From contig NZ_VSJK01000002.1 of NCBI RefSeq assembly GCF_008085915.1, positions 124,001-188,000 of the forward strand: DNA of 64,000 bases, written 5' to 3'. Positions 7,701 through 15,982 of this stretch are shown here, piece after piece. The stretch's first letter is position 1, and every line of letters starts with the position of its first letter. A model generated the notes under the pieces. It was not told the DNA's origin and did no database searches. It was given only the letters and a program-made list of their open reading frames with translations. Made by a program: the position numbers and the translations under genes. Source of the DNA: Oceaniovalibus sp. ACAM 378 (lineage in GTDB: Bacteria; Pseudomonadota; Alphaproteobacteria; Rhodobacterales; Rhodobacteraceae).

Positions 7701-10213
7701 TTTTCAGGCAGCACGCCGTCGAACGCGGGCCGGATACCAATCATCGATGCGGTCGCCGCGACTTCGCGGGTAATCTGCCGCTCAATCGGTCGGCCCGAGC
7801 CTTCTTTGACGCGAACGGTAATCTGCGCCTCGGTCGGGCGGTCGGTGGTGTCCGGTTGCGGCAGGTTCAGCGGCACGGTGGCGTGACCATCGACCCCGGT
7901 TTCGACCGGCTCCGAGAAGTCGGCCTGTGACGAAGTTTCCGCGTCATATCGCCCGAAGCTGAAGCCGGGATGGGCCGTCATCGTGCTGACCGGGCGCAGC
8001 CGCGTTTCGGTTTCAACGGTCAGCCCGCCACCGGGAGCGCCGAACAAATACCGCACATCGACGCTCAGTGGCGTGACGCCACCCGCGCGCAGCGGTCCGT
8101 CGGGCAGGCTCAGGTCGGCGTCCAGTCTTTCGGGCAGGAAATCCTCGACCAGCAGGGTCTCAGTCGCCAGCGGCGGCGCATCCACATCGGCGTGAACGTC
8201 CAACCGCCATGTGCCCCGCGCCACATCCGGACCGACGGGCATCCGGAACATGTGACCCCCCGCTTTGCCATCCGCCGACAGGTGGCGCGAATATTCCACA
8301 CCGTCAGGGCGGTGCAGGATCGCGGTCAGAGGCAGGCCCGGGATCGCCCGCGCCCGGTTGTCGCGCAGCAGCGCGGTTGCCACCACGGTATCCCCGGCAC
8401 GATAGGCCCCCCGGTCTGTGGTCAGGAACAGGTCCATCGGCCCGGCAGGCGCCCGGCCCTCGACGCCACGGTCGGACAGATCGAACTCGGCGTCGTCCAG
8501 CGGCAGGAACGCCATGTCATCGCCCCGCTCGACCAACAGCAGCGCGGGTGCTGCACCGCCGGTGCCCCGGGTCAGACCCGGCGCGAACAGCGCATGCCCC
8601 ATGGCATCGGTTTCGGCCCGGCCCAATACGGCATTGGCGCGTGACAGCAGGGTCAGCGTCGCACCCGGCACCGCGTCGGCGGTGGACAATGCGCGCACGA
8701 ATCCATGCAATCCGTCAGTGCCCGACAGCGTGGTCATCCCGAGATCGGACACCACGAACCACTGGGTTGCGGGCGGATTTTCCCAGGGATCGGTCCCGGC
8801 AATCCGCGCCTGCAGCGCGTAGACGCCGGTCGTCAGATCACCCGCGATAGCGCCCAGCGGCAGGCGGGTGGTCATGTCACGGTTCAGGTCGTTCTGCACC
8901 TCGCCTGTGCCGGTCCAGATCTCTTCTGCAACCTCCGAGGCGAATTCTTGCTGGCGATAGTCGGGGAACGGGAGGCCAAACATGTCGTCCTGAATCGCGC
9001 GGATGATGTTGCGGTCGGATATTCGGAACAGCTTCAGATCAATGGTATTCAGGTTCACCGTCACGATGGGCAACGCAACCGGCCCCCCGGCAGGCAGCAC
9101 ATAGCCGCGTCCGGCAAACCGCGCGGCGGGTGCCCGGTCACGAACGTAAAGGTTCAGAACCACGGATTTCGCCAGCGTTTCGCCCGATGCGGCAGGCAAC
9201 CCCTCGCGGAAGGTTACGCGATAGCGCGCGCCATGTTCGACACCTTCGATGCACAATTGCCGATCCTGCGCCGAGACGGCCAGCCCGCTTTCCCCGGTCT
9301 GCACAAAGGGTGCATAATCGACACCCGCCTGCACCAAAGACTCGTTGAATTCGGCACAGATGCGTGGGCTGGCGGCATCGCTGTCGATGTTATGTTCGGT
9401 GATACGAAAGCCGAACTTGCCGATGGCCTCTTCCAGCCGTGCCTCGATATCTTCGCGCGGGGACAACGTCTGGGCCAGACGCAGCGCCGGGATCATGTCG
9501 CGGCCACGATTGTTGCGCTCCAATGCGTCGGCCATCACCGACAGGGCGTTGGCCTGAACCGGTGCCGATCCGGCACGCAGATAACCGTTGATCGCGGCGA
9601 ACAGCGCCTGCTCACGATATGTGCTGCGCTGTCCCGAATCGTCGGTCTCGATATCCAGTTGCAGTTGCGCATAATCGGTCCACAGGTCGGCAACATCCGT
9701 TTGACCCAGCGCCATGCCGGTGAACCGCAACGCCCCCAAGGTATTTCCCGCCGCCCGTGCAGCGCGGGCGGATTGCAACAGTTCCACCGCGCTGAGTCCG
9801 GTGCCGCTGTGCCGGACGGGCAGGGCAACCGCTTCGCGAAGGGCGACATCGAAATCGCCGGGACGCAGAAACGTCAGTTCGGCGCGGCGGGTTGCGGCCC
9901 GTGTCATATCGCCCGGCACGCGTTGCACCACTTCGGCCGAGACTGCGCCCTGGAATGTCTGCCGGTCGGTCACGTTGGATTTGGTAAAGCAGCTGTTCGA
10001 GCGGGAGTTATAGGTAAATGCCCGGCATTCCCGGTCGCTCAGACAGGTGGTTCGGCACACCTCGAATGTGGTGTCGAACACGGATTGCCGATCGCCGCCG
10101 AAAAAGTCGGTATCACGACTGACATTCAGCCATCGTTCAGGAATCGAGTCCTGTGCGACCCCTGGCAGAGCCATTGCGAAAACCGCCAGAATCGTCAGGA
10201 AAATGCGTACCAT
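4769..10213 (-). CDS. Bacterial alpha-2-macroglobulin with N-terminal apple/PAN domain and thioester
   Basis: About 1814 aa, exported (MVRIFLTILAVFAMALPGVAQ signal). The start at 10213 is preferred over two upstream in-frame ATGs because GAGG lies six bases before it. Residues ~25-90 form a cysteine-rich PAN/apple domain (CRTTCLSDRECRAFTYN...SCF). Then come repeated macroglobulin beta-domains, including DRGAYRAGDTV and KPRYTPGETARLRL motifs, and the C-terminal complement-like helical barrel. The thioester CTEQ is intact, with Cys at about residue 1363 (YPYGCTEQ). Family members trap proteases that attack the periplasm by a bait-and-thioester mechanism. It heads the operon with the glycolipid-binding gene and pbpC, matching the idea that it guards the envelope while PBP1C repairs it. 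There is no lipobox, so it is probably soluble in the periplasm. Confidence 0.92.
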   Translation of the reverse strand: MVRIFLTILAVFAMALPGVAQDSIPERWLNVSRDTDFFGGDRQSVFDTTFEVCRTTCLSDRECRAFTYNSRSNSCFTKSNVTDRQTFQGAVSAEVVQRVPGDMTRAATRRAELTFLRPGDFDVALREAVALPVRHSGTGLSAVELLQSARAARAAGNTLGALRFTGMALGQTDVADLWTDYAQLQLDIETDDSGQRSTYREQALFAAINGYLRAGSAPVQANALSVMADALERNNRGRDMIPALRLAQTLSPREDIEARLEEAIGKFGFRITEHNIDSDAASPRICAEFNESLVQAGVDYAPFVQTGESGLAVSAQDRQLCIEGVEHGARYRVTFREGLPAASGETLAKSVVLNLYVRDRAPAARFAGRGYVLPAGGPVALPIVTVNLNTIDLKLFRISDRNIIRAIQDDMFGLPFPDYRQQEFASEVAEEIWTGTGEVQNDLNRDMTTRLPLGAIAGDLTTGVYALQARIAGTDPWENPPATQWFVVSDLGMTTLSGTDGLHGFVRALSTADAVPGATLTLLSRANAVLGRAETDAMGHALFAPGLTRGTGGAAPALLLVERGDDMAFLPLDDAEFDLSDRGVEGRAPAGPMDLFLTTDRGAYRAGDTVVATALLRDNRARAIPGLPLTAILHRPDGVEYSRHLSADGKAGGHMFRMPVGPDVARGTWRLDVHADVDAPPLATETLLVEDFLPERLDADLSLPDGPLRAGGVTPLSVDVRYLFGAPGGGLTVETETRLRPVSTMTAHPGFSFGRYDAETSSQADFSEPVETGVDGHATVPLNLPQPDTTDRPTEAQITVRVKEGSGRPIERQITREVAATASMIGIRPAFDGVLPENSEASFSLIAVSEAPSPMPVRWTINRVDTQYQWYSLDGRWEWEPITRRTRVASGEVTLSDAPVTVTAPVKWGKHEILIERMGGDPVASSLSFDVGWYVSASAQDTPDTLELSLDKPRYTPGETARLRLVPRYAGQALITVMSDRVIAMQAIAVTEGENIVDVPVTADWGPGAYVTAAVLRPSGDDIAPARSLGLSYAVVDPGAAQLHASFDTPPEAQPRAPFEVALKVEGIAPGETAWASIAAIDLGILNLTGFESPDPSAYYFGQRRLGVAIRDIYGRLIDGNVGAMGQVRSGGDAAGGMRMQSPPPTEDLLTLVSGPLQVGADGFVHTTFDLPAFNGTLRLMAVVWSDTGVGQATTDVLVRDPVVVTATLPRFLAPGDESRILLEVTHAKGPTGAVGLRIGGAGLTLGTGALPAQFALGEGETKTFSVPVSANSVGDFTVDLAMTAPSGQVLNRAYTLPVRLNDPEIHHTSRFSLAPGDTFTFDADVFAGLRAGSGTATLTAGPLARFDSPGLLAALDRYPYGCTEQVTSVALPLLYLDRVAQVMGLGTRDQLRERIEQAVTRVLDNQTSGGSFGMWRPDSGDFWLDAYVTDFLSRARGQGIAVPDIAFRSALDNLRNRVNYAPDFAADDPDDGGADIAYALHVLAREGAASIGDLRYYADVKAGDFATPLAVAQLGAALAAYGDPTRADALFAQAGRMLNQPEPQDAERRWRTDYGTRLRDSAAVLTLAVEAGSTAVDRAALADDIVPLQGGPERSTQEAVWSLLAANALIGDATGGGLSVNGQAPDGPLIRLRDAQTDAAPVAIANTGNTEATLTLTTFGVPEVPEPKGGEGYAIERTYFTMEGAPVDPSGIKVGTRLVALLTVQPFARAEARLIIDDPLPAGFEIDNPNLIRSGDIGALDWLDTIDDVETSEFRSDRFISAVDWRSDKAFRLAYVVRAVSPGVFHHPAASVADMYRPRFGAHTETGRIAVME

Positions 10214-10379
10214 GAACCGCCTCATGCGAAAAGTTTGCGGCATGGTCGCACAGGCCCGGCAGCCCTGACAAGCATCGCTTTATTTGCCGCTGAATCGCCG
10301 CAGTTTAAGGTGTTATTTACCTATGATCGGCATCTGTTGCTGAGCAAGGGAGCGGCAGAATGTCGCGCGGTGTGTAACA

Positions 10380-12524
10380 ATGGATCTTCCATCGCTTCTG
10401 GCGAATGAACGGCGCGCCAGGTTGGCGGCGGAACGCCTGCTTGAAATGCGGCAGCGCGATCTGCGCGCCGCCAACCGCAAGCTGGCCGAACATGCCCGCG
10501 CGCTGTCCGGGCAAATCATGGAAAAGCGCGGCGAAATGGAAACCATCCGTTCGCAGACTGCATCGTTGCGCGGAGAATTTGACGATACCTGCAATCGGCT
10601 GGAGCAGGCGACCACCGCTGCCGATCTGGCCGAAACCCGTCTGTGGGCGGCCCTGCAATCGGTGACGGATGGTTTCGCGCTGTTTGATTCCGATGATCGT
10701 CTGGTCTTGGCCAACCGTGCCTATCTTTCGGTGTTCGACGGGATGGATTGCGTAAAGCCCGGCATTTCTTATGCTGATCTCGTCGATGTTCTGCTGGCCG
10801 AAGGCATTGTCGATCCCGGCGGCGATTCGAACGATTGGCGCCGGATGATGCTGGATCGCTGGCGGCAGGCCCCGCCCGATCCGATTATCGTGCGGTTGTG
10901 GAACGGTCAGATCATCAAACTGGTGGATCGCGTGACCCCTGATGGCGGCAAGGTGTCGCTGGGCGTCAACCAGACCGCTCAATTGCGGATGTGGGCCGGG
11001 GTCGAGGCCATTCCAGATGGCTTTACCCTGTTCGATCAGGAAGACCGGTTGGTGATGTGCAATCAGCGCTATCGCGACCTCTATGATTTGCCGGTCACGG
11101 TTGCACCGCTGGGAATAACGTTCGAAGACATGTTGCGGATCGGTCTTGGGCGCGGTGCGATCGAAGGCGCGGTCGGTCGCGAGGAAGAGTGGCTGGAAGA
11201 ACGGATTGCCGAACACCGCCGCGCCGACCGGCAAATTGACCAAAAGCTGAGCGATGGCCGTTGGGTGCGGATCATGGAAAAGGCCACGCCGGATGGCGGG
11301 CGGGTCGCCCTGCGGGTCGATATCACCGAGATCAAGCAGCATCAGGCCGCTCTTGAGGCCGAACGTGCGCGGGCCGAGGCGGCAAGCCGCGCCAAGTCGG
11401 CCTTTCTTGCCAACATGAGCCACGAAATCCGCACTCCGCTGAATGGGGTTGTCGGCATGGCAGAACTGTTGAAGTCCAGTCCGCTGTCCAGCGAACAGGC
11501 GCTGTTTGTCGATACGATCAAATCGTCGGGTGAGGCTCTGTTGCAGATTCTGAACGACATTCTGGATTTTTCCCGGATCGAGGCACAGAAGATGCCCCTG
11601 CGCGAAGCCCCCTTTGATCTGCCCGGGTTGGTCGGGCAGGTGGTCCGCCTGCTGAACCCGTCAATCAATGACCGTCCGATCACGCTGCTGACCGAGATTG
11701 ATCCGGCGGTTCCACTTGTCGTCATGGGTGACGCAGGCCGGATTCGCCAGATTCTGACCAATCTTGTGGGCAATGCGCTGAAATTCACCGCCCGGGGCCA
11801 TGTGCGTGTGATCGTCGCACCGGACGGCCCGGGGCAGGTTTCGTTCCGGATCGAAGATACGGGCATCGGCATTCCCGCGGATAGGCTGGAACATGTTTTC
11901 GGTGAGTTCAATCAGGTCGAAGACGATCGCAACCGTCGTTTCGACGGCACCGGGCTGGGCCTTGCGATCAGCCGGCAGCTGGCGCGGCTGATGGGCGGTG
12001 AAATTTCGATAAGCTCCGTCGTGGGGCGTGGCAGTTGTTTTGCCGTCACCCTGCCGCTGGCCGCCGCGCAGATGGAAGCCCCTGCCGGGCTTGAACCTGA
12101 ATTGAACGGGGCCGTTTCCGGCACATCCGGGGTGGGCGTCTTGCGCGTGCTCGCGGCCGAGGATAACCGCACGAACCGGTTGGTGCTGTGCAAGATGCTC
12201 AAGGATTCGGGGATCGACCTGCATCTGGTCGAGGATGGCACCGCCGCCGTCGCCGCCTTTCGCGCCGATCCGCCCGGCTTGATCTTCATGGATATCTCGA
12301 TGCCCGGTATGGATGGCCGCGAGGCCGCGCGTCAGATCCGCGCCCACGAGGCGGCGAATGGGCTGCCCCGCACCCCGATGGTTGCGATGACCGCCCATGC
12401 GATGGACAGCGACAAGGTTGAAATCTTTGCCGCCGGGATCGATCACCACCTGTCCAAACCCCTGAGCCGCGAGGCGCTGCTGCGCCATATCGAAACGGCG
12501 CGGAGGGCTCAGGGGGCGGGATAG
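10380..12524 (+). CDS. Cytoplasmic hybrid sensor histidine kinase (coiled coil, two PAS-like domains, HisKA, HATPase, receiver)
   Basis: 714 aa with no membrane segment. Residues ~1-85 are predicted coiled coil rich in Arg/Glu/Ala. Two PAS-like modules follow (GFALFDSDDRLVLANRAYL and GFTLFDQEDRLVMCNQRYR). HisKA carries the phosphoacceptor His348 in NMSHEIRTPLNG. The ATPase shows an N box (NLVGNALKFT), a G1 box (DTGIGI) and a G2 box (GTGLGLAI). The C-terminal receiver has the acceptor Asp638 in FMDISMPGMDG and a conserved Lys in LSKPLS. The signal is unknown and no cognate regulator is adjacent. Its 3' end overlaps the convergent yaaA by 16 bp. It is divergent from the alpha-2-macroglobulin operon across 166 bp. 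Confidence 0.92.
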   Translation: MDLPSLLANERRARLAAERLLEMRQRDLRAANRKLAEHARALSGQIMEKRGEMETIRSQTASLRGEFDDTCNRLEQATTAADLAETRLWAALQSVTDGFALFDSDDRLVLANRAYLSVFDGMDCVKPGISYADLVDVLLAEGIVDPGGDSNDWRRMMLDRWRQAPPDPIIVRLWNGQIIKLVDRVTPDGGKVSLGVNQTAQLRMWAGVEAIPDGFTLFDQEDRLVMCNQRYRDLYDLPVTVAPLGITFEDMLRIGLGRGAIEGAVGREEEWLEERIAEHRRADRQIDQKLSDGRWVRIMEKATPDGGRVALRVDITEIKQHQAALEAERARAEAASRAKSAFLANMSHEIRTPLNGVVGMAELLKSSPLSSEQALFVDTIKSSGEALLQILNDILDFSRIEAQKMPLREAPFDLPGLVGQVVRLLNPSINDRPITLLTEIDPAVPLVVMGDAGRIRQILTNLVGNALKFTARGHVRVIVAPDGPGQVSFRIEDTGIGIPADRLEHVFGEFNQVEDDRNRRFDGTGLGLAISRQLARLMGGEISISSVVGRGSCFAVTLPLAAAQMEAPAGLEPELNGAVSGTSGVGVLRVLAAEDNRTNRLVLCKMLKDSGIDLHLVEDGTAAVAAFRADPPGLIFMDISMPGMDGREAARQIRAHEAANGLPRTPMVAMTAHAMDSDKVEIFAAGIDHHLSKPLSREALLRHIETARRAQGAG

Positions 12525-13291
12525 TCGCGCAGAAACACCGGCCGGTCCGGTTCCGACAAATCCGGATCGTAGGCATATCCGCCCGTATCGAATGACAGGA
12601 TTGCGTCGGCCTCGGTCAGGCGGTGTTCGACGATATGTCGCGCCATGGCACCGCGCGCCTTCTTGGCAAAGAAACTGACGATCCGGGCGCGACCGTCCTT
12701 CAATTCCATGAACTGCGGCGTGACGACCCGCAGCTTCAGCGCCGCAAGGTCGACCGCCCCGAAATATTCCTGACTGGCGCAGTTGATCAGCGTATCGGTG
12801 CCCAGGCTTTCGGCCTGTTCGCGCAGCGCCCCGGCAATCACCGTCCCCCAGAAGTCATACAGGTTCTGGCCCCGCCGGGTTTTCAGCCGACTGCCCATTT
12901 CCAGACGATAGGGCTGAATCCCGTCGCGCGGCCGCAACAGTCCGTAAAGCCCTGAAAGAATGCGCAAATGGTCCTGCGCCCAATCCATGTCTTCCCCCGA
13001 CAGGCTGCGCGCCTCAAGCCCCATATAGGTATCACCGGCAAAGGCCAGCGCGGCGGGGCGCAGGATTTCGGGCGTCGGATCATCGGCATAGGTGCGGAAC
13101 CGGTCACGGTTCAGCCGTGCCAGATCATCGGACAGGGCCATCAGGCCCTTCAGATCGCGCAGGGACAACTGTCGCGCATGGGCGGCCAGTCGCGCCGCCT
13201 CGGGCAGGAAATCGGGCGTCGTCACACGCTCCATTTCCGGTCCAGTCACATCCCAGTCCAGCCGCTTGGCCGGAGAAAGCACCACAAGCAT
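12509..13291 (-). CDS. yaaA: Peroxide stress protein YaaA (UPF0246/DUF328)
   Basis: 260 aa and cytoplasmic. It starts with the family N-terminus MLVVLSPAKRLD and contains the ILSGLYGLLRP and NLYDFWG signatures, with KKARGAMARHIV and FDTGGYAYD near the end. In E. coli, YaaA limits free iron and protects DNA and proteins during hydrogen peroxide stress. The ATG at 13291 is preferred to the GTG at 13297 because it has AGGGGG at suitable spacing. Its stop lies inside the 3' end of the convergent kinase gene. Confidence 0.93.
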   Translation of the reverse strand: MLVVLSPAKRLDWDVTGPEMERVTTPDFLPEAARLAAHARQLSLRDLKGLMALSDDLARLNRDRFRTYADDPTPEILRPAALAFAGDTYMGLEARSLSGEDMDWAQDHLRILSGLYGLLRPRDGIQPYRLEMGSRLKTRRGQNLYDFWGTVIAGALREQAESLGTDTLINCASQEYFGAVDLAALKLRVVTPQFMELKDGRARIVSFFAKKARGAMARHIVEHRLTEADAILSFDTGGYAYDPDLSEPDRPVFLRDYPAP

Positions 13292-13336
13292 GATCACCCC
13301 CTATTTGCGACAGGTCTATCAGGCGGTGCCGCAGGC

Positions 13337-15385
13337 TCAACCCGTCGCAAGCACATCCAGGAACGCCGCGCCGAACCTTTCCGCCCTCTGTGTGCCCATG
13401 CCCGTGATCCGCTCCAGCGCGTCCAGCGACGCCGGGCGGCGCTCGGCGATCTGGCGCAGGGTGGAGGGGGTGCAGGACATCGGCTTGTCGATCCCATCAG
13501 GCCCGCGAGAAAGATCCTGTTGCGCCGCCAGCAGCCGGTCGAACAGAGCGCCAGCGTCGCGTCCGGCCATTTTACGCCGGGTCGGATGCATCTGGGGCGT
13601 TGCGGCGCCGGTGATCACCTCCAGAAATATCGCACCATAGCGTTCCAGCTTTTTCGCCCCGACCCCGCCGATGCCGGCCATCTGGTCCAGTGTTGCGGGA
13701 CGCCGTTCGGCCATTTCAACCAACGTGCGGTCGGTGAAAATCACATAGGCTGGCACCCGCCCCGCCTCGGCCAGCGCGCGGCGTTTTGCCTTGAGCGCCG
13801 AGAGCAGTGGCGCATCCTCGTCGCTGACCATCGCCTTCACCGCGGGGCGGGCTGTCTGGGCCGCCTTCACCACGTCCGAGCGCAGGGATATCCCCGCCTC
13901 GCCGCGCAGGATCGGGCGGGCGTCTTCGGTCATCCGCAGCGCGCCGTGGCGTTCGGGATCGGGACGTATCAGATCGCGGCCCATCATCTGCCGGAAAATC
14001 GCCTGCCATTGGGGCCGGGTCCAGTCCTTGCCGACCCCAAAGGTGGGCAGGCTGTCATGCCCGCGCTGGCGTACTTTGTCGGTCGCGTTGCCCAGAACGA
14101 CGTCGATCAGATGCCCAGCACCAAAATATTCGCCGGTGCGCAGGATCGCCGAAAGCCCCATGCGCACGGCGGTGGTGGCATCGAACACCTCGGGGGGCTT
14201 GTCGCATAGGTCGCAATTGTTGCAGGGTTCGGCGGTTTCGCCAAAATATCCCAGCAACACCTGACGCCGACAGCCCAGCGCCTCGGCCAGACCCAGAAGC
14301 GCGTTCAACCGTCCGTGGTCGGCAGACTTGCGGTCGTTGGGCGCCAGCCCTTCGTCGATCTGGGTGCGGCGCAGGCGAATGTCATCGGGCCCGTACAGCG
14401 TCAGGGTTTCCGCCGGTGCGCCGTCACGCCCCGCACGGCCGATCTCCTGATAATAACTTTCGATGCTTTTCGGCAGGTCCGCATGGGCAACCCAGCGGAT
14501 ATCCGGCTTGTCCACGCCCATGCCAAAGGCAACCGTGGCGGTGACAATCAACCCGTCCTCCTGCGAGAACCGCCCCTCGACAATGCGTCGTTCCACCGGA
14601 TCCATCGCGCCGTGGTAATGGCAGGCCGTGTGCCCATCGGCGCGCAGGGCGGTGGCCAAGTCTTCGGTCTTGGCACGCGAGGAGCAATAAACGATTCCCG
14701 ATTGTCCCCGCCGCGCGGCGGCATAGGCCAGAATCTGTTTGCGCGGCCCGTCCTTGGGCGCAAAGGCCAGGTGGATGTTGGGCCGGTCGAACCCGCCCAG
14801 AAAAACCGTCGGTGCCCTCCCATCGAACAATCGCGTGACGATCTCGTCCCGGGTTTCGGCATCGGCAGTGGCGGTAAAGGCGGCCAGCGGCACGCCCAGA
14901 GAGCGCCGCAGATCGCCGATCCGCAGATAATCAGGTCGAAAGTCATGGCCCCACTGGCTGACGCAATGCGCCTCGTCGACGGCGATCATCGATACGCCGA
15001 TCTGACGCAAAAGCCGTTCGGTGCCCCCCATGGCCAGCCGTTCGGGTGCCATATAAAGCAGCTTCATCTCGCCCGCGTGCAGTGCCGCGAAAACCTCCTC
15101 GGTTTCCTCGTCGGTGTTGCCGCTGGTCAGGGCGCCTGCATTCACCCCTGCCTCGCGCAGCCCGCGCACCTGGTCGCGCATCAGGGCGATCAACGGCGAT
15201 ATCACCACCGTGACCCCGTCCCGGCACAGGGCGGGCAGCTGGAAACACAGCGATTTTCCACCACCCGTGGGCATGATGGCCAGTGTGTTCTGCCCCGCCG
15301 TCACCGCCGCCACGATCTCGGCCTGACCGGCGCGGAATTCAGAGAATCCAAAGACGGACGCCAAAAGGTCGGAAGGTTCTTGCAT
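13337..15385 (-). CDS. recQ: ATP-dependent DNA helicase RecQ
   Basis: 682 aa, a superfamily 2 3'-5' helicase for recombination and fork repair. Walker A is MPTGGGKSLCFQLP (Lys44), the Walker B/DEAH box is AVDEAHCVSQWGHDFRPDY, and motif VI is QEIGRAGRDG. The RQC zinc site is CNNCDLCD. Two HRDC-like segments follow. The first (about residues 515-590) ends MAGIGGVGAKKLERYG. The second, at the extreme C-terminus, contains RRPASLDALERITGMGTQRAERFG. Most single-domain family members are near 610 aa, so the second HRDC-like unit accounts for the extra length. It ends just upstream of the yaaA start. Confidence 0.95.
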   Translation of the reverse strand: MQEPSDLLASVFGFSEFRAGQAEIVAAVTAGQNTLAIMPTGGGKSLCFQLPALCRDGVTVVISPLIALMRDQVRGLREAGVNAGALTSGNTDEETEEVFAALHAGEMKLLYMAPERLAMGGTERLLRQIGVSMIAVDEAHCVSQWGHDFRPDYLRIGDLRRSLGVPLAAFTATADAETRDEIVTRLFDGRAPTVFLGGFDRPNIHLAFAPKDGPRKQILAYAAARRGQSGIVYCSSRAKTEDLATALRADGHTACHYHGAMDPVERRIVEGRFSQEDGLIVTATVAFGMGVDKPDIRWVAHADLPKSIESYYQEIGRAGRDGAPAETLTLYGPDDIRLRRTQIDEGLAPNDRKSADHGRLNALLGLAEALGCRRQVLLGYFGETAEPCNNCDLCDKPPEVFDATTAVRMGLSAILRTGEYFGAGHLIDVVLGNATDKVRQRGHDSLPTFGVGKDWTRPQWQAIFRQMMGRDLIRPDPERHGALRMTEDARPILRGEAGISLRSDVVKAAQTARPAVKAMVSDEDAPLLSALKAKRRALAEAGRVPAYVIFTDRTLVEMAERRPATLDQMAGIGGVGAKKLERYGAIFLEVITGAATPQMHPTRRKMAGRDAGALFDRLLAAQQDLSRGPDGIDKPMSCTPSTLRQIAERRPASLDALERITGMGTQRAERFGAAFLDVLATG

Positions 15386-15511
15386 GAATCTGTTCGGCCC
15401 CGTTTAGCTGCTTGTGAACGCCGACAATCGCAGATGGGGAATCAGGCCACAAGACCAAGGCGCGAAGCATTCCGCACCCGGCGGTCCCTGCACCGGACCC
15501 TTGGCTTCTTC

Positions 15512-15556
15512 TTTGTGAAAATACTCTGGGGAGCGCGAGGGGCCAGCCCCTCGCAT
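15512..15556 (-). terminator. Palindromic intergenic element, probable terminator of yggT
   Basis: Perfect 8-bp arms GCGAGGGG (15535-15542) and CCCCTCGC (15547-15554) with a 4-nt loop. On the minus strand the stem is followed by GCTCCCCAGAGTATTTTC. It lies seven bases beyond the yggT stop. From memory, similar sequences with an AAAATACTC(T/C)GGGG lead-in recur between genes in Rhodobacteraceae, so this may be a dispersed terminator family; the copy number could not be checked here. Confidence 0.6.
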
Positions 15557-15562
15557 CCGCGC

Positions 15563-15850
15563 TCAGTAAAATGCGCCGGCGTTGTTGACCAGAACGATCC
15601 GGCAGGCATAAACCGCGATCAGCGCGACGAGGGGCGCCAGATCGATGCCGCCTAGATCGGGCAGGATCCGACGGATCGGCCCATAGATCGGCTCAAGCAG
15701 ACGGTTCAGACCATTCCAGATCTGCCCGACGATTGGCTGTCGCAGGTTCAGCACCTGAAAGTTGATCAGCCACGACATGATGATATGCGCGATCATGATG
15801 AACCACACCACATCGAGGATCAGCATAAGAATTTGAAAAATCGAAGTCAT
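15563..15850 (-). CDS. YggT family integral membrane protein
   Basis: 95 aa. Two hydrophobic regions (about residues 3-28 and 72-92) flank a loop containing NFQVLNLRQPIVGQIWNGLNRLLEPIYGPIRRILP. The LEPIYGPIRRILPDLGGIDLAPLVALI block is the hallmark of YggT/YlmG proteins. Bacterial relatives are linked to cell division, membrane organisation or osmotic stress, without an agreed mechanism. It is transcribed in the same direction as recQ, with a hairpin element between them, so it is probably its own unit. Confidence 0.9.
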   Translation of the reverse strand: MTSIFQILMLILDVVWFIMIAHIIMSWLINFQVLNLRQPIVGQIWNGLNRLLEPIYGPIRRILPDLGGIDLAPLVALIAVYACRIVLVNNAGAFY

Positions 15851-15982
15851 GGCCCGCCCGTTTACACCGTGTTACCGCAGCACAGGTAAGGGCACTGGCC
15901 CGCGAGGGCAAGCGATTGCCGCAACGTCTGTTTTGACATCGGGGTCTGATCGGAGCACCCGACCCGAAAAAGGAGTCCGCCG

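Noticed and set aside
5672-7930. Long plus-strand open frame opposite the alpha-2-macroglobulin gene
   Set aside because: Composition is the complement of high-GC coding DNA (Arg/His/Gln/Gly-rich), with no start site or family; the minus-strand gene has clear domains.
8705-10408. Plus-strand open frame of over 500 codons opposite the start of the alpha-2-macroglobulin gene
   Set aside because: Antisense shadow; it also runs across the divergent promoter and into the kinase 5' end.
14315-15655. Plus-strand open frame opposite recQ
   Set aside because: Antisense shadow with no family features.
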